From positions 1-64,000 of the forward strand of contig CAJNDS010002210.1 in the NCBI GenBank assembly GCA_905221605.1: a stretch of 64,000 nucleotides of DNA, in the 5' to 3' direction. The DNA comes from Symbiodinium natans. Its lineage: Eukaryota; Sar; Dinophyceae; Suessiales; Symbiodiniaceae. The notes beneath the pieces were generated by a model, which searched no databases, was not told the origin of the DNA, and worked only from the letters and a program-made list of their open reading frames with translations. The translations under genes were made by a program, and so were the position numbers. Below, piece by piece: positions 42,807 to 53,467 of the stretch; within the stretch, counting starts at the first letter, position 1, and each line of letters opens with the position of its first letter.

Positions 42807-44600
42807 GTGGCTGAGTGGCGCTGTTGGCATTGCCTCGTTTCTCATGGAGATGTAGCACCGGTCGGCCACGTCGGGCTGCGCCCGATATGATGGAGGCCCA
42901 CGTATTGTCAAGTGGCCACTCCTTGTGCTGTCAACTGCACCAGCTTGTGTTGCAACTTGTAGCTTAGTAGCTGCGCATCAACATGGACGGTAATTCTGTA
43001 CGCGGAGATCACATGATGCATGGGGCGGACGCGGTGGTTGTCACCCGGTGTGTGTGCAAATGATGTTGCAACACAATAAGCAAGGTACAGGGAAGGGATG
43101 CCGCATGTCCGCCAAATAATGAGCCATTCACATCATTCTTCAGAGCAGACAAGTCCTCTGGGTAATGATTCTTTCTGTTTGGGCTGGCTGGTTTGCAGCC
43201 CGCCCGATCAGTACCCGCATCACTCCCTCTCTGCCCTCCGAAGGGCTTCCAAGACTACATGCGCAGTGGATGGAGGCTTGCCCGCTTGCCCGCAGCCCAA
43301 ACGTTTTCGGAGGCCCCGAACTCGTTGGTGGAGCTGAGCCTGGCGATCCCCTTCATTCAAAGGAAAGCAAATGGCAAAACGCGGACCTGCATCATCAGCA
43401 TCATTGGCGCTACGAGCGCGCGTGGTTTCTTGGCCCAATCACCTTGTAGATAGCCCAACCCCAGGGCACAGAAGGTAGCCCAACATGTCAAGAAGATAAC
43501 CCAGAACCGAAATCCCGAGGGCACACAAGGCCCAAAACATGCGATAATGATAGGAAAAACTCTCTACCTCTTGGGGATAGCATCTTGAGACTAGGATGTA
43601 ACTATGAAAAAACGCATGTGTTGCGGAGTCTTCCCGCAGGGCACAGCGATAAAACAGTACCGCTGCCATGAATCCACCCGTGAACTTCTTTTGAAGCTAC
43701 CTCTCGGTGATAGCCACGTGAGGCTAGCTTGAGACGCTGACAAAATGCCTGTTTCGCGGAGCCTTCCCGCAGGGCACAGCGATAAAACAGACCTGCCATT
43801 TGAGACGTAACCTCAAGAAATGGGCTTTGGATGGGGGGTCTGTATTGTTGTCGGAACGATACCCGAACGATGCCGCGAACGATACCTCGGACCTGTCTTG
43901 GCAAGGCCAAGGCCAACATGAATGTACTCGAACCTATGAGTGCGATGTGCACCTTGGCGTTTCGATGCGTTTTCGTGCATCAAATACAGCATATAAAACG
44001 GTCACAGATTCACATGCTCATTGCTAGCGTGCCCTCGCGTTTCGTGTTCAAAACGAAGCTTACAGAACTATAGCCTGGTAAGCACCAACTATGTGAATTT
44101 TGCTGATTCCGCAGGGCACACAGCGATTGGGTTATCTTCTGGGCTTGCGGGCTAATAAACCACGTCGACCCAGTACGTTTCTCATCCTTTCCCCCTGGAC
44201 CGTTGGTGATGCCTGCGATGCTTGTTGGTGGTAATGTTGGCGTCTCTCTGGATCTTCCAATGATGTTGCTTTCTCCTCGCCTGTAGGGAAGGGCGGGGTG
44301 GCGTGTGCCGGAAAATACGTTGGATCCTCTCACTGCTGATATGGGCAATGGTGGTTCATATTGCCTTGGTGACTCAATGTGACTCATTAGACTTGGCCAG
44401 TGAAGCATGCTTGAATGGCTCTAGAACGTGTTTTTGTTGTTGTGGATCGTTGTAGTCAGACAACAAACCCGCAAAACTGCCAAGCCTGCTATGCCTAGAC
44501 AACTTCTCTTTTGACTGCTAGCGAAGGGCGCAGAAGCCCTGGACGAGACGATGCCTGACCCGACCGATTCTTCGCAAGCGTGCCCAACTGACCCTAGAAC
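42807..44600. other. No convincing gene; contains a direct repeat
   Basis: Apart from the direct repeat at 43568-43791, I see only short frames. Confidence 0.4.
43568..43791. repeat. Direct repeat of about 95 bp, two copies plus a partial third
   Basis: Copies at about 43568-43662 and 43701-43791 share cctct(t/c)gg(g/t)gatagc, then cttcccgcagggcacagcga and taaaaca. A partial piece lies near 44110-44135. On the minus strand both full copies read LFYRCALRE-x-SA, with SR-x-Y and EV-x-S further on. They are similar at protein level, so a short duplicated exon is possible. Confidence 0.7.
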
Positions 44601-44892
44601 ACTGCCCGGGGACAGCTTCTGACAGCACACCACATGAGTTGCAAGTTGCTGTCCTCTCAAACCGCCTTTCGACGCAGCTACGGAGGCTCTTGATCCTTGG
44701 CTTGGAGCCCAGCCTACAGAAACACTTAAAGGACAAGCTGGTCTGTTAGAGCTGATTGCAAGGTAAGTTGCATGACTCGTCGCTGCTCCGACTTGGCCAC
44801 TTTGAAGTACTCCAGCGCCACACTTTGCAGTGTCAGCAAGACGTGGTTGTCTGCGAACTATGGCCAGTGCCGAAAGTGTGACGAACTCATGC

Positions 44893-44964
44893 CACCCCCC
44901 CCCCCCCCCCCACCCCCCCCCCCCCCCCCCCCGCCCCCCCCCCCCCCCCCCCCCCCTCCCCCCC
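44893..44964. repeat. Poly-C tract
   Basis: About 70 bases of C with single A, G and T interruptions. Poly-Pro and poly-Gly frames crossing it are artefacts. Confidence 0.95.
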
Positions 44965-45287
44965 GGCCGGCCCGGCTGCCGAGGCGGCGCGCGCAAGCGT
45001 TTACAATTAAAGACCTCCTCACCGGCACTCACGTGCTTCACGCATGGTGTGACAAAAAAAACTGGCCGTGCTTTTCGACAGTGTGTGAGCTCTGTGCGCC
45101 ACATGCAATGTTTTATGGAGAGTCCCGCTTCTTGCACGTCACAGCCGGATCCCTCTCCAGCGTCCGCTCGAGGCGCGGCTACTGGAAGCTCGCCAGGGCT
45201 ATGCTGCAAATTGCTGCGCAGCCTTGCGAGCTTGGCTCCTGGGTTGTAGTCCCTTGCTCAGTCTAGTCCCATTTTTCGTTTGCCACC

Positions 45288-45677
45288 ATGGCAGGCGCTC
45301 CGAATCGTCGCTGGGCAGACATCGCAGACGACGAAGATCTCGAGGCGATTCATCGAAGGCTGCTGGGCACGCCGGTCCTTCTGCACTGCACAGGGAAGAG
45401 AACGGCGCCGGAGGCGCCCTGGCAAGCAACACACCTCTCTCACCGACAGGGCAAAGGTCGGCTGCGCAGCTCAAGACTGCTGCGTGGGCTCTGGCTTGGA
45501 TGGAGCCGGGCGCCTGGCCGAGTCGCTGCAGGATTTTGCTGGCTTGGGCTGCTCGCCTGCTGCCCGACAACTGGGGCCTGCTGTGGATTGCCGTGGCGCT
45601 GGGACCTTCCTGGACTGCAACTGCTTGGCTCCGCAGCTCTCGCCTGGCGCTTGTTCCGACGCCGCTCCTCATTTTAG
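45288..45677 (+). CDS. Possible start exon of an unknown protein
   Basis: The ATG at 45288 sits in a good initiation context (gccaccATGG). It begins MAGAPNRRWADIADDEDLEA, an acidic, protein-like start that reads better than its surroundings. The frame stays open to 45677, but after about 40 codons the composition is no better than the other two forward frames, which are also open. The genuine coding part may therefore be only the first ~120 bp, followed by an intron. No family is recognised. Confidence 0.25.
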   Translation: MAGAPNRRWADIADDEDLEAIHRRLLGTPVLLHCTGKRTAPEAPWQATHLSHRQGKGRLRSSRLLRGLWLGWSRAPGRVAAGFCWLGLLACCPTTGACCGLPWRWDLPGLQLLGSAALAWRLFRRRSSF

Positions 45678-46213
45678 CCGCGACGTAGCCTCTGTAGCCC
45701 TGTCCTACGAAGCGTGACCGCAGGAGCACCTGTTTTGGTGGCAGGCTGGATGCGCCTATCCTCCATTGTAATCTGTACCAGTGCAGTTGTCCACCGCTTC
45801 TCCAAGCTGACAAACGAAAACGCAGCGCTACGCGCTTTGACTTGCTGCCCGAGCTTTGTGACTCTTTATTATCGTGTTCTAGTCAAATGCTCCGGCCGGT
45901 CAAGACCCTCACGCATCACAGGTGACGTGCATGTTTGCAGCTTGCTGGCTCGGACACCAACATATCCGAGCACGTACTAGTGCGCAAACATAGTCGACAA
46001 CGCCTGCAACATTTAAACATATTGTTGTTTCGTCTTTGAATTTCAAACTGACCAATTCCTGAACTCTCTGTGATTGGCCTAGGACCCTCCCAACCGAGGA
46101 AAGCCAAGGCTGCCCCTGGCACAACCTCAGCCACAAATAGCCTTAGCGAAGGGAAGAAGCATCGGCGAATGAGAAGAACACTTCAAGAAAGGCAGGGCTT
46201 GGGGCCTCCAGAC

Positions 46214-46720
46214 AGCTTTGATATGGGGTCCGAGCACAAGCAGGATTTTGGGGCCTCAACAAGCCCCCAAGAGGCTTCAAAAAGACCCCCTAAAAAGGGG
46301 CATACCAGGATTTGCCCGGACCCACAATGAAAAAATGCTATTTTTGAGTATTGAAATCGATGGTCTTGGGCACCCTCCCGGGCCTGGCCAAGGGCCTCCG
46401 GGCCAAGGCTCCCTGGGCCAAGGCCCAGGCTCCCCTCGCCGTTACCTCACTTGCAAACCAAACTGCTCTGGAAGCTGGTGGACCTCTTTTCTCTAGCCGG
46501 ACGCTCAGGGCTTAAGAGGCTTGGGGCCCCAGGATTTGCCCGTGCCCGCAAGGACAAATGCGATTTTTTGTACTAAGAGTTTTGGGCACCCCTTCATTTT
46601 ACCCCAGAAGGGCCAGGAAAGCCCCCAGGAAGCCCCCAAGAAGCCCCAAGAGCCACCAAAAAGGCTTGAGGCCCTTAAAGAAGGGGAATCCAGGAGCCGG
46701 CACAAAGGGTTTCCCTGACC
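46214..46720. repeat. Dispersed repeat family, copy at 46 kb
   Basis: Modules caggatttgcccg(g/t)(a/g)cccgcaa, aatgctatttttgagtatt and ggaagctggtggacctcttt (46470-46526) match those at 36 kb. The ggatttgcccg module is present twice here (about 46309 and 46532), so the family is internally repetitive. Confidence 0.8.
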
Positions 46721-46862
46721 TTGAAATAAGAAGGGCCTCTACGGGCCCTGACACGCCGAAGGCCCGAAAAGGGCCGAGGCTACCCCCAACCCAAACTTAA
46801 ACCCTAACACCGCAACTTTAAAAACATAAAAGCAAGCATCGGGGCACAAGAAAATAAATTCC

Positions 46863-46984
46863 ATAAACCCTAAACCCTAATAGAGTATAGTGTGGGTGGC
46901 CGGGGTGGGTTGACGCGCGCGGCCCGGGGTGTTTCACACCCGAGCGCGCGCCCTCCCCTGACACACCCTAAACCCTAAACCCTT
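46863..46984. repeat. Two short telomere tracts flanking a GC hairpin
   Basis: Short CCCTAAA tracts lie at 46863-46880 and 46973-46984. Between them, at about 46912-46952, is an imperfect GC-rich inverted repeat centred on ggggtgtttcacaccc and extending into gcgcgcgg / gagcgcgcgc. Confidence 0.8.
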
Positions 46985-47401
46985 CTTCAGCAACTCCGAT
47001 TTAGTGCAAGCAAGGATTCAGCTTCCTGGACCTGCTTGACTTTATCCTCGAGCTCGATTGCAGCAGAAGCCAGCTGATACTCCTGTTCAGGCTTACGAGT
47101 CTCATGCTCACAGGCAAGCAAGGCGCCCCGAGCAATTCCGATGCTCGCGCTTAAACTCTACTGCTGCCGCAAGAGGCACAGGTCACAGGACCACATCCAG
47201 CCAAGCATCACGAAGACAAGGGTTCAGGTCAATCTAGTCTTCGATTGAATCACACTCCGGGTGTGACGAGGATTGGCTAGAATTACTGCGGAAGCCAGCC
47301 CCGCAACTAAGCACCCCCCTGAGGTACGGCCATAGCTCTAGTTCCGGGCTCTGTTCGGTCCTTCTCGCAAGTAGATTCCCGCTAGGCATCACCTCTCAAA
47401 A

Positions 47402-47502
47402 TTTGCAGCCCGCGTCCTTGACATCTAAGTTCGAAATCGCCAGCGCCAAGAAGGAAACGACAATGCCTTCGCTGCAAACAGTGAAGACCAGCCTTAGGTC
47501 AG
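47402..47502 (-). CDS. Possible terminal exon of a membrane protein
   Basis: After the acceptor ctaag|G the minus strand reads LVFTVCSEGIVVSFLALAIS, then NLDVKDAGCKF and a TGA. The hydrophobic helix followed by a polar tail is typical of a C-terminal membrane segment. No upstream exon was identified, so this is a weak call. Confidence 0.25.
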
Positions 47503-47987
47503 ATGAAATGAGCAGCCTGCGCCAAAAAAAAAAGTGCGCTTCTGCAGGGGGTAGGAAAACCCCTCCCTTACGCGCTTGCGCGGGGGAAGCGTGTGGGAGA
47601 CTCTTTTTTCGCATCGTCTGTTTTAGCCAGGCCACTGATCTCCGGAAGTCGCCGTTGTATTCTGATACCAGTGTGACAGTATGTAGAAGGGGGCCAGGGC
47701 GAAGTTCAACTCAGAACAAGTTTGCAGTCAGCTTCAGCTGCTTTCTTTGCGCTGTGCTTCTAGGGAGAATTGGTCCTTACTTCATGACATGCCGGCACTA
47801 CGAAGACTTTTGCGCGCCAGGGCAGCCCGCCTTGTTGGAGAGTGGGGCGTCTGTGGAGAAGCTACTGATCATGACGCGCGCCATGGTCAGCGCTGGCAGG
47901 AATTCCCGCGGCAGCCCGAAGCTTGAAAAGAACCTCCGGGCTAGGGCGGCTAGGGCTGTAAGGGCTTCACCAGATTTGTGATGATTT

Positions 47988-48016
47988 CGGGGGGGGGGGG
48001 GGGGGGGGGAGGGGGT
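47988..48016. repeat. Poly-G tract
   Basis: About 22 G, one A, then five more G. Confidence 0.95.
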
Positions 48017-51000
48017 GTGATTGAAGGCGGGGGTGGGGGCTTGGGGTGCCTGTACGGCCGCTAAGATCGCGGCTCGTGCGCGGGGGTGAACTGAGCTGAT
48101 TGGGGCATAGGGTAAGTACATGCGGGTACCGTCCATAAACTAACTTCAGTACCTACGAGAAGTGGGCACTGCGCAACTATCTTCGGGAAGTGTCTTTGCA
48201 CGCCCACATGTTTTCGGACATGTGTTCGGCAAGTGTCTTCTGACACCCAGTGTCTTGATTCGCGTGCGTGCTGAGACCCGCTTGTGAGGAAATCGTTCGC
48301 ATGTGGACTGTTGAGGACCTTATAGGGGTTACTCCAACCAAACGCCACAGCTGGAGATGATGGAGGTGTGCTTTTCTGACCATCCTTCTCGCCGCAATCT
48401 CTGAACTCCCCTAACACCAGACAAGGAAATGTCACAGCATCTCCACGTCTGACACCATGGCAAAAGAACAGACCAGTCCGAGCAGCCATGTGCTCATGCT
48501 CTTGCAAACTGAGTTGCGCTGCAACAAGTTTTCGTGCAAGATGGTGCCAGTCTGTGGCTTCGATCAGATCGGATCATGCAAACCTGCATCGCCTATCCCC
48601 AGACCTGGCCGGGTGACACAAGCAGGGTCATGATGATGTTGTCGCGACTAAGGCCTTGGCTGCGTCCGACAAGAAATCGGCAACAGGCCCTCAATATCCT
48701 CAATAGGCCACTGCACATGGCTGGAAGTTTGAAATTGCGAGCAGGCATCGCTCTGGTGTAATCTGAAGATCTGGACTGCTCAGCCTGGTACAGGGTGGGA
48801 ACATGTGCACATATGCTCGGCTGCGGTAGTAGAGAGACGGAAGCAGAGACTTCGGGATCTCTGGCTGGAGTGGGGTGTGCATTCGTGACTTCGAGCATGA
48901 CCCGCGCCTCTGCAGTATGACGTTGCCAGCGGCCACACCACAGAACATGGGCAAAGTGTTCATGCCCCCCGAGGTGGACCAAAAATGCGAAACCTGCGCC
49001 GGCCAACAGCATGAACCTCACATGTAGTTTCTGACAAGCATGGTTTAAGTACTTTGCCTTACCGTGCCAGGGAGCAAAGAGAACGGCAAGGAACAAGTCC
49101 AGGACCAACGACCAGAGACTCGCAATCCTTGGCATACTCCTGGCTAAGTTTTTCCACGGCCAAAGTCTGATGCGAGTGCTTCCAAGACTCGCTTTCAACG
49201 TTTGCTGGCGCTTGTCATGGACACGAGCTAGCACATCTTCATCCGTAAGTATATGTTCTTCGACCATCGGCGTCCTTAGGCCCAAGGCTCCCAATGTCCG
49301 AGGTAGGGTTTCGGGATGTTTCGGGTTTTTGCCACGCGCGTAGCTGAACTAGGCGGCGAGGCACTATGGTTGAATCCAAAGCATTGTTCTGAGTGCGAGT
49401 GCATCAAGTGCTTAGGATTCTTTCCTACTGAACGCAGCAAACGGCCGCTGTCAGCCAAATTGTGCGGGTAGCGCTGTCATGTCATGCACCAAGACTCGCC
49501 ACCAAAAACCGGAAGGACGCCATGATGGCGGGCAGCCCCTGCCATCTGTGGGCTCGAGCCTCACACGCTCGCCATGCACCCGACTGTGTGCTCCATAGCG
49601 CTAGAATGAGATCTTCTGCAACTGCGTTTGGTGCATCAGAGAAGCCACCCAGAAGTGGCCCACTGCGCAGGCATAGGCAGCCGTGACATATCCTCCATAC
49701 ATTCGCCGAAGCTAAGCAGGGCAAAGTCGCCCCGCCCGGAACCAGTGTGCCATAACTGCTGCTTGTGCCCCCGCGGCGACAGCAAAGGCAACAACGGCTT
49801 CAATGGCCAGAATTCGCAGCGCATGTGCGTCAGTCGGAGAAAACAGTGAGTGAGTGAGTAAGTGAGTGAATCAGTGAGAGAGAGGGAGAGAGGGAGAGAG
49901 GGAGAGAGGGAGAGAGGGAGAGAGGTAGAGAGGGAGAGAGGGAGAGAGGGAGAGAGGGAGAGAGGGAGAACGAGGGAGAGAGAGAGAGAGAGAGTGCATG
50001 GGCGAACGAGCGGGAATGGTGCGAGAGAGAGAGAGACAGAGAGATACAGAGAGAAAGAGCCGTGGAAACGTTGCGCGCTTCAGCTGAGGCACCCACTCCA
50101 AAGTTACCGTGGGCCGTGCCATCCAAGGCTGGACCTGGAATCACACGGCTCGCGCTGCAATGCCCATGCTGATTCTTGGCAGAGCGAACAACTTGCTGTC
50201 CGCATGGACCCCTTTTTGGCATCTCGCATGGCCCCCCTAACATGGCAAATCTTGACATGGCACGTGATTCTGGCTTCGGGCGACTCCCTTTCGGACATGA
50301 AGCTGCCCCATCAGTCCTGCCTAGCACAGCTGATGAAGCAGTGAGCGCAGCACCATGGAGGCCGAAGCCCTGAAAGCCCTGCACAGACGAGAATGTCTAT
50401 GTCGACTGCCATACCATTCGTTGGCAAAGGTCGCGGCTGCTACTAGACAAGCACGCCAAGGTCAGTATGACCTAAACTGAAATCGAAGCGTCCTCTTGCT
50501 TTTCGCAACTCACCCTGCAAATCCTTGCAAAACTCCTGCGCGAAGCCTTGGTAGTAATCCCTCTGCCCCGGTCCTCTGCATCTTTTTGCGCAGCTCTTCG
50601 AACGACCTTCGAGCCTGCGAATAACAGGGTCGGGGTCTGCGACGGCATGTGGTTTACATCAGGGTCTCTTTGGTTTGAGGGATTCAGACCTCCCCCTGGC
50701 ACAGCCTTTCACTACAGATCACTCACTCGAAAACTGAAGATCCCTCAGAGCCGGGGACGATTTCGCATCTACTTCCCATGTCGCTGGCATTGCGTGCGAT
50801 ACATCCATCCATGTCGACCTTTGGATGCAACATCCGATGTGCCTTTAACGACTCTGATGCGCTGGAGTCCGCTGGAGTACGGACAGCATTCCGGTCTGCA
50901 TGCGCCGACTTAAGATGCTGAGAAGTATCGGGGTGGGATGGGGCGGGAAAGAAATTTCTGGGAGAGCATGAGCAGTGAACATAGTTAAGAGCGAGCGACG

Positions 51001-51588
51001 AGCTCCCTCAATCGTTTGACCTTACGAACCCATACACAGCCCTGTGGTTCTTCGACGCCTCCATGTCGGTCCCCAGGCGCGGTGAAAGTCGGGAGCTGGA
51101 CCTGACGGGCCCCACTTGAGCACCTTCGGCCTAGCCTTGAAAGAAATTGAGGGGTATGGTAAAACGTCCCCGTTTCTTCTCCTATTTAGAGGTTAAGGGG
51201 GGTAATTATGGGTTTGGGTTATGTTGAATTATTCTTTGAGCTGAGACATTTGACATGCCTCGTGCGCCGACCTCTGCTCGGTAAGTCTGTCAGCCAAGCT
51301 GCGACAAGGCAGACCAGGGCACCTGAAGCTCACGAAAGGAGCGAACCATGAAAGCCTACATAGACTTCGCTGACTACGGAGCTGAAATATAATTCTAGCT
51401 GAAAAAGGTTATTATAGCTGAAATAGATGTATAGTTATAGCTGAAAAAAATTGACTTCCCACAAAGTACCGGCAAGATGCACAGCAGCATGCCATTGCGC
51501 GCCCTTCGCCGGCCAACTCCAGCACGAACAAGCACCATGGCCGAGAGTCTATGTGGTGACCGTGCTATCGCCAATAACGACCCAGAAC
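48017..51588. other. Mostly no gene; one weak exon candidate
   Basis: The minus strand from about 49280 to 49065 reads LTDEDVLARVHDKRQQTLKA and then a hydrophobic segment (ASLWSLVLDLFLAVLFAPWH) up to a good donor, cacg|gtaaggc. It may be one exon of an unknown membrane protein. A purine-rich microsatellite lies at 49846-50060. Nothing else is supportable. Confidence 0.3.
49846..50060. repeat. Purine-rich GA microsatellite
   Basis: gtgagtga units are followed by gagagggaga units (period near 8) and finally gaga/caga runs. Glu-Arg and Ser-Leu-Pro frames here are artefacts. Confidence 0.95.
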
Positions 51589-51680
51589 TTGGGATGTTCC
51601 CCCTATACTAACGAGTTACTAACAGTCCTTCATGGGGATTATAATGCTGACAGTCCTTAATAGGCATAATAATAGGGGGA
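51589..51680. mobile_element. Partial or shorter copy of the 18.2 kb TIR element
   Basis: It starts ttgggatgttccccctatac, identical for 16 bases to both ends of the element at 18176-18354. It shares ctaacagtcctt with that element's right end (reverse complement). Its own right end stops at ataataggggga without the aacatcccaa terminus, so one end is lost or diverged. Confidence 0.65.
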
Positions 51681-53400
51681 GCGGCTTCATTATGCCAGAC
51701 ACATGCCCGGTTCCCTCAAGTTAAACTCTTGGCAGACTCGTCGTAGTGCGAGAGAGCCTCTTGCGCAGTGAGTAGTATAGGGCATAGGCGTGATGGAAAG
51801 AGGGCCCAGGGGTGATTTTACTCGTATCAGGGTGAGGGTGACTGCGGTGGGGTTACAGCCGGAGCCGTCAAGATGCGGAAGCGAATGAGTGGGGCCTTTG
51901 TGTGACAGTGCTGTGCTTGGCTGGAAGTCTCCTACTGCTCTTTACCAAGGATGTGATGCGGTATCATCTTTTCTGACGTGAGTCAGGCCTGCGCTGGCGC
52001 GCAATACTTCTTTGTGGCTTCTCCTGCAGCTACTGCATCGGTAGCGTCCACAAGTCAGCTCGGTCGTGAAGCTCCGGCCCAAGTCCAGGAACAGCCAGGC
52101 ACCGTTCTTCGGGAACAGCTGGTCACCAGGGAACGCGCACGGACAGGCACTTGGCGCACCGATGCTTATCATTGGAGTCCATCGAATCCTCGGCTATGCA
52201 ATAGATAGATGGCAAGCACCATCTGCAAATTCTCACGCCCGCATTGGTCCCCCGAAGACTCATTTCTGCAGAACAAAATTGCCAACGTAGGCTTCTCCAA
52301 CTTCATCTACGCTCACTGCTCTGCAGAGGTGCGACGGTCTGGTTGATACGGGCTCTGTGCCAGCGACGGCGTGGTACCAAACCACTTCTGCGCAACCTTG
52401 ATGCCTAAACCCTGAACCCTAAACCCTAAACCCTCAACCCTAAACCCTAAACCCTCAACCCTAAACCCTAAACCCCATGATCAAGCGCCGGGCGCGAAAC
52501 AAAAGCCCTCCATGCCAAGGCTGGGACCATCTTTCCCTCTGGCCTCAGACGTGAACACTACTCACAGCCAATGCCCATTTCGGACCTCGGACCTCAGAAT
52601 CATGAATTAGCATTCAATCGGCATTAGTTCGTAGGTCAGACTAGTGCCTGCTGCACCTCTTCTTCCAGCATTCTCCAGCTGTTGTAGCTGAGACAGATGC
52701 CCGGCAGGACACGATCCATGCCTGCACAGTGAGGAACGCCACTTGCTGGCCACTGACCCTAGAGGCATGCATGCAGCCCCTTCGTGGGATGGGTCGGTGA
52801 CCAGCTGAAAACTTCCAAAAGGCCTCGATGTTGGGTCCTCCATGCCAGAAGCAGTCGATGACCTTGGCACACCACGAACTACAGCGACTTCAGCGAGTGG
52901 TTTGGAGTGAAAGGGGAGAAGCACAGAGCAACATCTCCTGTACTTCCAAGACACCGGAACAGCAGGGCTCGCCCTTTGCTCGGTGGCACCTCAATGGGTT
53001 GAGCACAGCCAGCTCCACAGACAAGGGCTGGCTGAAGCAAAGATGTCAACGATAGAAAGATAGTTAGGAAGCTAACGCTTGCTCTTCTGATTCTTCTCGG
53101 CGTGTAGGACGGTAGTAAGAGCAGCGCCGCCAGAGGCGGTCCCAAAGCCACGCCATCACCACGCTGCGAAGCTGCCTGGACCACAGCGGAAACCAACGAA
53201 ATAATCAGCGCTGTGACGCCAGAGCAAACATCATGGAATTCGGTAACTCCAGACAAAGCTGGCGTTGTGGCTCTTTAAGCTTCGCCCACGACATGTTGGA
53301 GAGCTGCCCGATCTGTTTTCCATCACTCGCTGTCGTCCAGTTCAATGTGGGCCTGGGCGCGTGCTGAAAGCAGCTTTCCTTCAGAGTGCAGCTGAAGAAA
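51681..53400. other. No convincing gene apart from a telomere tract
   Basis: Short frames only. A minus-strand hydrophobic stretch at about 53225-53105 (GVTALIISLVSAVVQAASQR) could be an exon but has no supporting neighbours. Confidence 0.35.
52404..52476. repeat. Interstitial telomere repeat, CCCTAAA orientation
   Basis: About ten aaaccct units with ccctgaa and ccctcaa variants in a regular pattern. Confidence 0.95.
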
Positions 53401-53467
53401 GCCACGATGGCCGAGCGGCACTTGCTGCACCGCCAAGTGATGCGAAGGCAGCCGAAGCTCTGCCCTA

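Noticed and set aside
41574..42911. Very long open frames (350-440 codons) on both strands
   Set aside because: They are produced by stop-free triplet repeats and are open in nearly all frames; the residues simply spell the repeat.
44421..45209. 262-codon minus-strand frame with a glycine run
   Set aside because: It crosses the poly-C tract, has no domain, and the other strand is equally open.
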